Source of the DNA: Pseudomonadota bacterium
Lineage (GTDB): Bacteria > Pseudomonadota > Gammaproteobacteria > Burkholderiales > Thiobacillaceae
DNA: 8,365 bases
Direction of reading: 5' to 3'
Assembly: GCA_021802595.1 (NCBI GenBank)
Contig: JAJZRT010000094.1
Location: 1-8,365, forward strand
The notes beneath the pieces were generated by a model, which did not search any database, had not been told where the DNA came from, and was given only the letters and a program-made list of their open reading frames with translations. A program made the position numbers and the translations under genes. This document shows positions 6,639 to 8,365 of this stretch, one piece after another (position 1 is the stretch's first letter; each line of letters begins with the position of its first letter).

Positions 6639-7305
6639 CCCAATGATCCTCGCCCCGAAAGTATTCGGCTTTAAGAAATCCGCGCTTACGGAACTATCTG
6701 CGCTCGGCACCGAATTACCTGGAGCGCTCTGCACGGCTTCAACCATTGCCATGCAATCGATTTTGGAAGATTCCTTTCTTAGCGCCGAAACAAGCGCGCT
6801 CGAGCACCGTATTGCAGAGCTCCGCAATCCTCAGTCGCCCGCCTCGTTTCCCACAAAGGAGGTGGAGAAAAGTGTTGAAGAATGTCTTTTTGATGCGACC
6901 GCGAGCGTGAAAATTTTGACGTCCGCAGTTGCGATGCATCTAGACAGCGTTTGGCGTGAAAAATTATTTCGCCAAATCGACTCTCTTCATGACCCCGAGG
7001 AATGGGACCCCGAAGACACGCCGATTCGGCAAGCATCCTTCAACACGTTTCTCAAGGCGATTTTTCAGCTTCAACCTGACAGACTGCCCGGTCTCGGTCT
7101 CTCACATGCCGGGTTCCTAATCGCGGCATGGACCGCCGGGCAAAGTCGTTTAACGATTGAATTTTTGGTTAACGATCGTGTCCGCTGGGTCATATCCAGA
7201 CGCCGCGACAATGAATCCGAACAGTATGCCGGACACACATCGGTTAGTCGGTTGCACGAAGGACTCCAACCCCATCATCCCGAAGAGTGGTTTTCCAGAT
7301 GGTAG
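6625..7305 (+). CDS. Conserved-looking hypothetical protein, middle gene of the cassette
   Basis: I do not recognise a named family. The 226-residue protein has an N-terminal part with Ala/Ser/Glu-rich helices (about 30-70). A denser C-terminal domain starts near Trp110 (WREKLFRQIDSL, then EEWDPEDTP), continues with PGLGLSHAGFLIAAW and LTIEFLVNDRVRWVIS (176-191), and ends EEWFSRW. Tryptophans, the LTIEFL/VRW strands and a Gly-rich loop suggest a folded mixed alpha/beta domain; there is no signal peptide, membrane segment or nuclease-like motif. The start is ambiguous between GTG 6625 and ATG 6628. AAGGGGG at 6611-6617 lies 7 bases before the GTG and 10 before the ATG, which slightly favours the GTG. 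The start lies inside the end of the upstream gene and the end overlaps the next gene, which supports translational coupling and a shared job. Confidence 0.72.
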   Translation: MMSNNPMILAPKVFGFKKSALTELSALGTELPGALCTASTIAMQSILEDSFLSAETSALEHRIAELRNPQSPASFPTKEVEKSVEECLFDATASVKILTSAVAMHLDSVWREKLFRQIDSLHDPEEWDPEDTPIRQASFNTFLKAIFQLQPDRLPGLGLSHAGFLIAAWTAGQSRLTIEFLVNDRVRWVISRRRDNESEQYAGHTSVSRLHEGLQPHHPEEWFSRW

Positions 7306-7766
7306 CGAAAGGCAAGGATTTGCCTGATCGGGATCATGTCATACGACACGTTCCGTGGAGCAAGCTCAGAAAAGACGAGAATGAAAATGTCATCGGTTTC
7401 CTCCCCCAAGCGTTTGAGTTACGACCGGAAGAAGCCTACCTTTCTGCGAATTGGCTCGAATATTTTAGTGGCGATCACGAACAACGAATCAGGGAGGCGG
7501 TTCAGACATATAGAAAAAAAGCGACAGTCCGAAAAAGAGCTCATTTCGGAATAGCAAACGTTGGCAAGCTGAAGGAGGTCTGTCGTTCCAGCGGCGCGAC
7601 GGTGCGCATCGTTTATTGGCCCACTACTGACCACCCCTCTCATGCGGCGATTCGCAATTACCCCAGAGATGACCTTTCCCTTTTCGAAGCAATGGCAGTG
7701 GACGCCTTTGCGGGGTCGGTACGAAATGCCGACGTGACCGACTCAGCTTTAAGCGAAGAATCTTAG
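7299..7766 (+). CDS. Small hypothetical protein, third gene of the cassette
   Basis: The 155-residue product starts MVAKGKDLPDRDHVIRHVPW (1-20). It goes on with a KDENENVIGFLPQAFELR segment and EEAYLSANWLEYF (44-56), then a basic helix and a C-terminal part with HPSHAAI and LFEAMAVDAF. The LPDxDHVxRxV, DExxNVxGxxPxAFxLR and EEAYLSxxWLE pattern recurs, as far as I recall, in unnamed small proteins of many bacteria; I know no function. His13, Asp10/Asp12 and the later His-Pro-Ser-His could be metal- or active-site residues, but that is conjecture. I chose ATG 7299, which overlaps the previous stop by 7 bases, over GTG 7287 because the conserved-looking part begins just after it; a weak GAGTGG lies at 7285-7290. 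No terminator is visible after the stop. Confidence 0.72.
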   Translation: MVAKGKDLPDRDHVIRHVPWSKLRKDENENVIGFLPQAFELRPEEAYLSANWLEYFSGDHEQRIREAVQTYRKKATVRKRAHFGIANVGKLKEVCRSSGATVRIVYWPTTDHPSHAAIRNYPRDDLSLFEAMAVDAFAGSVRNADVTDSALSEES

Positions 7767-8167
7767 GACGTTCCAAGTGATCTCACGACGCTATTGTTGA
7801 TCGGCGTTCCTGGACGTTCATCACACAAACCGGGGAGGCGCGCGAAGTCGCGGAGTCAGTCCTCTGAAAGTGCCGGCGTGACAAGTTAGGCACTGCCTTG
7901 ACGATAGTTGGCGAGCAATGGCGTGCCTTTCGGAATCTGGCGGGTTGGCGCCGGCTTCGTCCAGGGATGTGCACCATGGCTAAGCCCCACCGCGAAGGCG
8001 GGGATGGGCCGTCCGCCGCGGGTGGCCGGCCAGGATATGTACCTGTCGGGTTTCGCCACCGAAGCCGCGCCCTATGCAAATCCTTGCCACACGAAGACCG
8101 GAGAACAGTTGCATCTGAAAGCAGAGCACCCGCTCCCGCTGCGCACGCCCAAGGGCCGGCCCTGATA
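7767..8167. other. 401 bases of uncertain content between the cassette and a convergent gene
   Basis: I cannot support a gene here. GC rises again after about 7870. The most coding-like frame is + 7908-8165 (TTG start, 85 residues, mostly G/C third positions), but it has no convincing ribosome site, follows an in-frame stop directly and resembles no family I know. It could be a gene remnant. Competing open frames on both strands are of similar length, as expected at this GC. An inverted repeat AGTGCC/GGCACT (7869-7874 with 7889-7894, 14-base loop) lies about 100 bases after the cassette and has no T run. Confidence 0.35.
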
Positions 8168-8173
8168 TCAGGG
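8160..8173. repeat. Perfect 14-base palindrome CCCTGATATCAGGG
   Basis: The sequence is its own reverse complement, centred on GATATC. It contains the TGA stop of the - strand gene (8170-8168) and the TGA of the + strand open frame 7908-8165. There is no loop for a stable hairpin. It may be a protein-binding site or chance; its placement exactly at a convergent gene end is the only hint of function. Confidence 0.5.
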
Positions 8174-8365
8174 TGCCGCGGCTTTCTTCATCAAATCGGC
8201 CGCCTTGAGTTGCCGACGCATATCGCCATCCCAGGTTGCGTTCTGCGGCAATCTGTTTGCGACCCGCGGCGCTGCGGCCAGATACTGCTGCAGTGTGAGA
8301 TTGCCGGTTGAAATGGGTACCGCAACTGCCCGTGGATTTTGCGTGATTTCCGCTACCAGCGCCTG
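8168..8365 (-). CDS. C-terminal end of an unidentified - strand gene, cut by the window edge
   Basis: On the - strand a frame is open from the window edge to TGA at 8170-8168 and encodes 65 residues beginning QALVAEITQNPRAVAVPIS and ending LKAADLMKKAAAP. The composition is protein-like: alternating hydrophobic and polar residues, an amphipathic LTLQQYLAAAPRVANRL segment, a WDGDM turn, and a helical Lys/Ala-rich tail. I see no competing frame of equal quality. I do not recognise the family, and the start lies beyond base 8365. The gene converges on the cassette. A soluble or exported location cannot be decided from the tail alone. Confidence 0.55.
   Translation of the reverse strand, partial: QALVAEITQNPRAVAVPISTGNLTLQQYLAAAPRVANRLPQNATWDGDMRRQLKAADLMKKAAAP

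Noticed and set aside
7783..8311. Overlapping long frames on both strands (7783-8079 on -, 7898-8311 on +)
   Set aside because: The + frame runs antisense through the better-supported - strand gene end; neither has a recognisable domain or a good start.

Overview
The window looks like chromosomal DNA from a GC-rich, Gram-negative environmental proteobacterium. I favour a betaproteobacterium (Nitrosomonadales/Rhodocyclales-like). The reasons are the ErpA protein with its gammaproteobacterial/betaproteobacterial form, the argC-erpA adjacency, two tandem PEP-CTERM (exosortase-sorted) surface proteins, and a putative sigma-54 promoter in front of them. No species call is possible from the sequence alone.

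Left half (1-4890), conserved and co-directional on the + strand. It holds the 3' part of malQ (4-alpha-glucanotransferase, glycogen/maltodextrin metabolism), argC (arginine biosynthesis) and erpA (Fe-S cluster carrier) with its own near-consensus sigma-70 promoter and a very strong symmetric terminator. An AT-rich regulatory region follows, with a helically phased direct repeat and a -24/-12 promoter. It drives two paralogous PEP-CTERM proteins, which probably form a two-gene operon for secreted, exosortase-processed proteins.

Middle (4891-5888). A hairpin-rich intergenic stretch leads to a sigma-70 promoter and tRNA-Phe(GAA) with an encoded CCA end. Directly downstream, on the opposite strand, lies the C-terminal fragment of a tyrosine recombinase (phage/island integrase). 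It keeps the HxxR, GGW and catalytic Tyr boxes but has lost the N-terminal two thirds. This marks tRNA-Phe as an old integration site. The following ~320 bases show no supported gene.

Right part (5889-8365). Three overlapping + strand genes form a compact cassette of lower GC than the left half: a TIGR04255-family protein of unknown function, a ~225-residue protein and a ~155-residue protein, both conserved-looking and unnamed. Their overlaps imply translational coupling, and their place beside a tRNA and an integrase scar implies horizontal acquisition. This cassette is the best candidate for an undescribed system, but nothing in the sequence shows its activity. Beyond it lie ~400 bases of uncertain content, a perfect 14-base palindrome, and the C-terminal end of a - strand gene that runs off the window.
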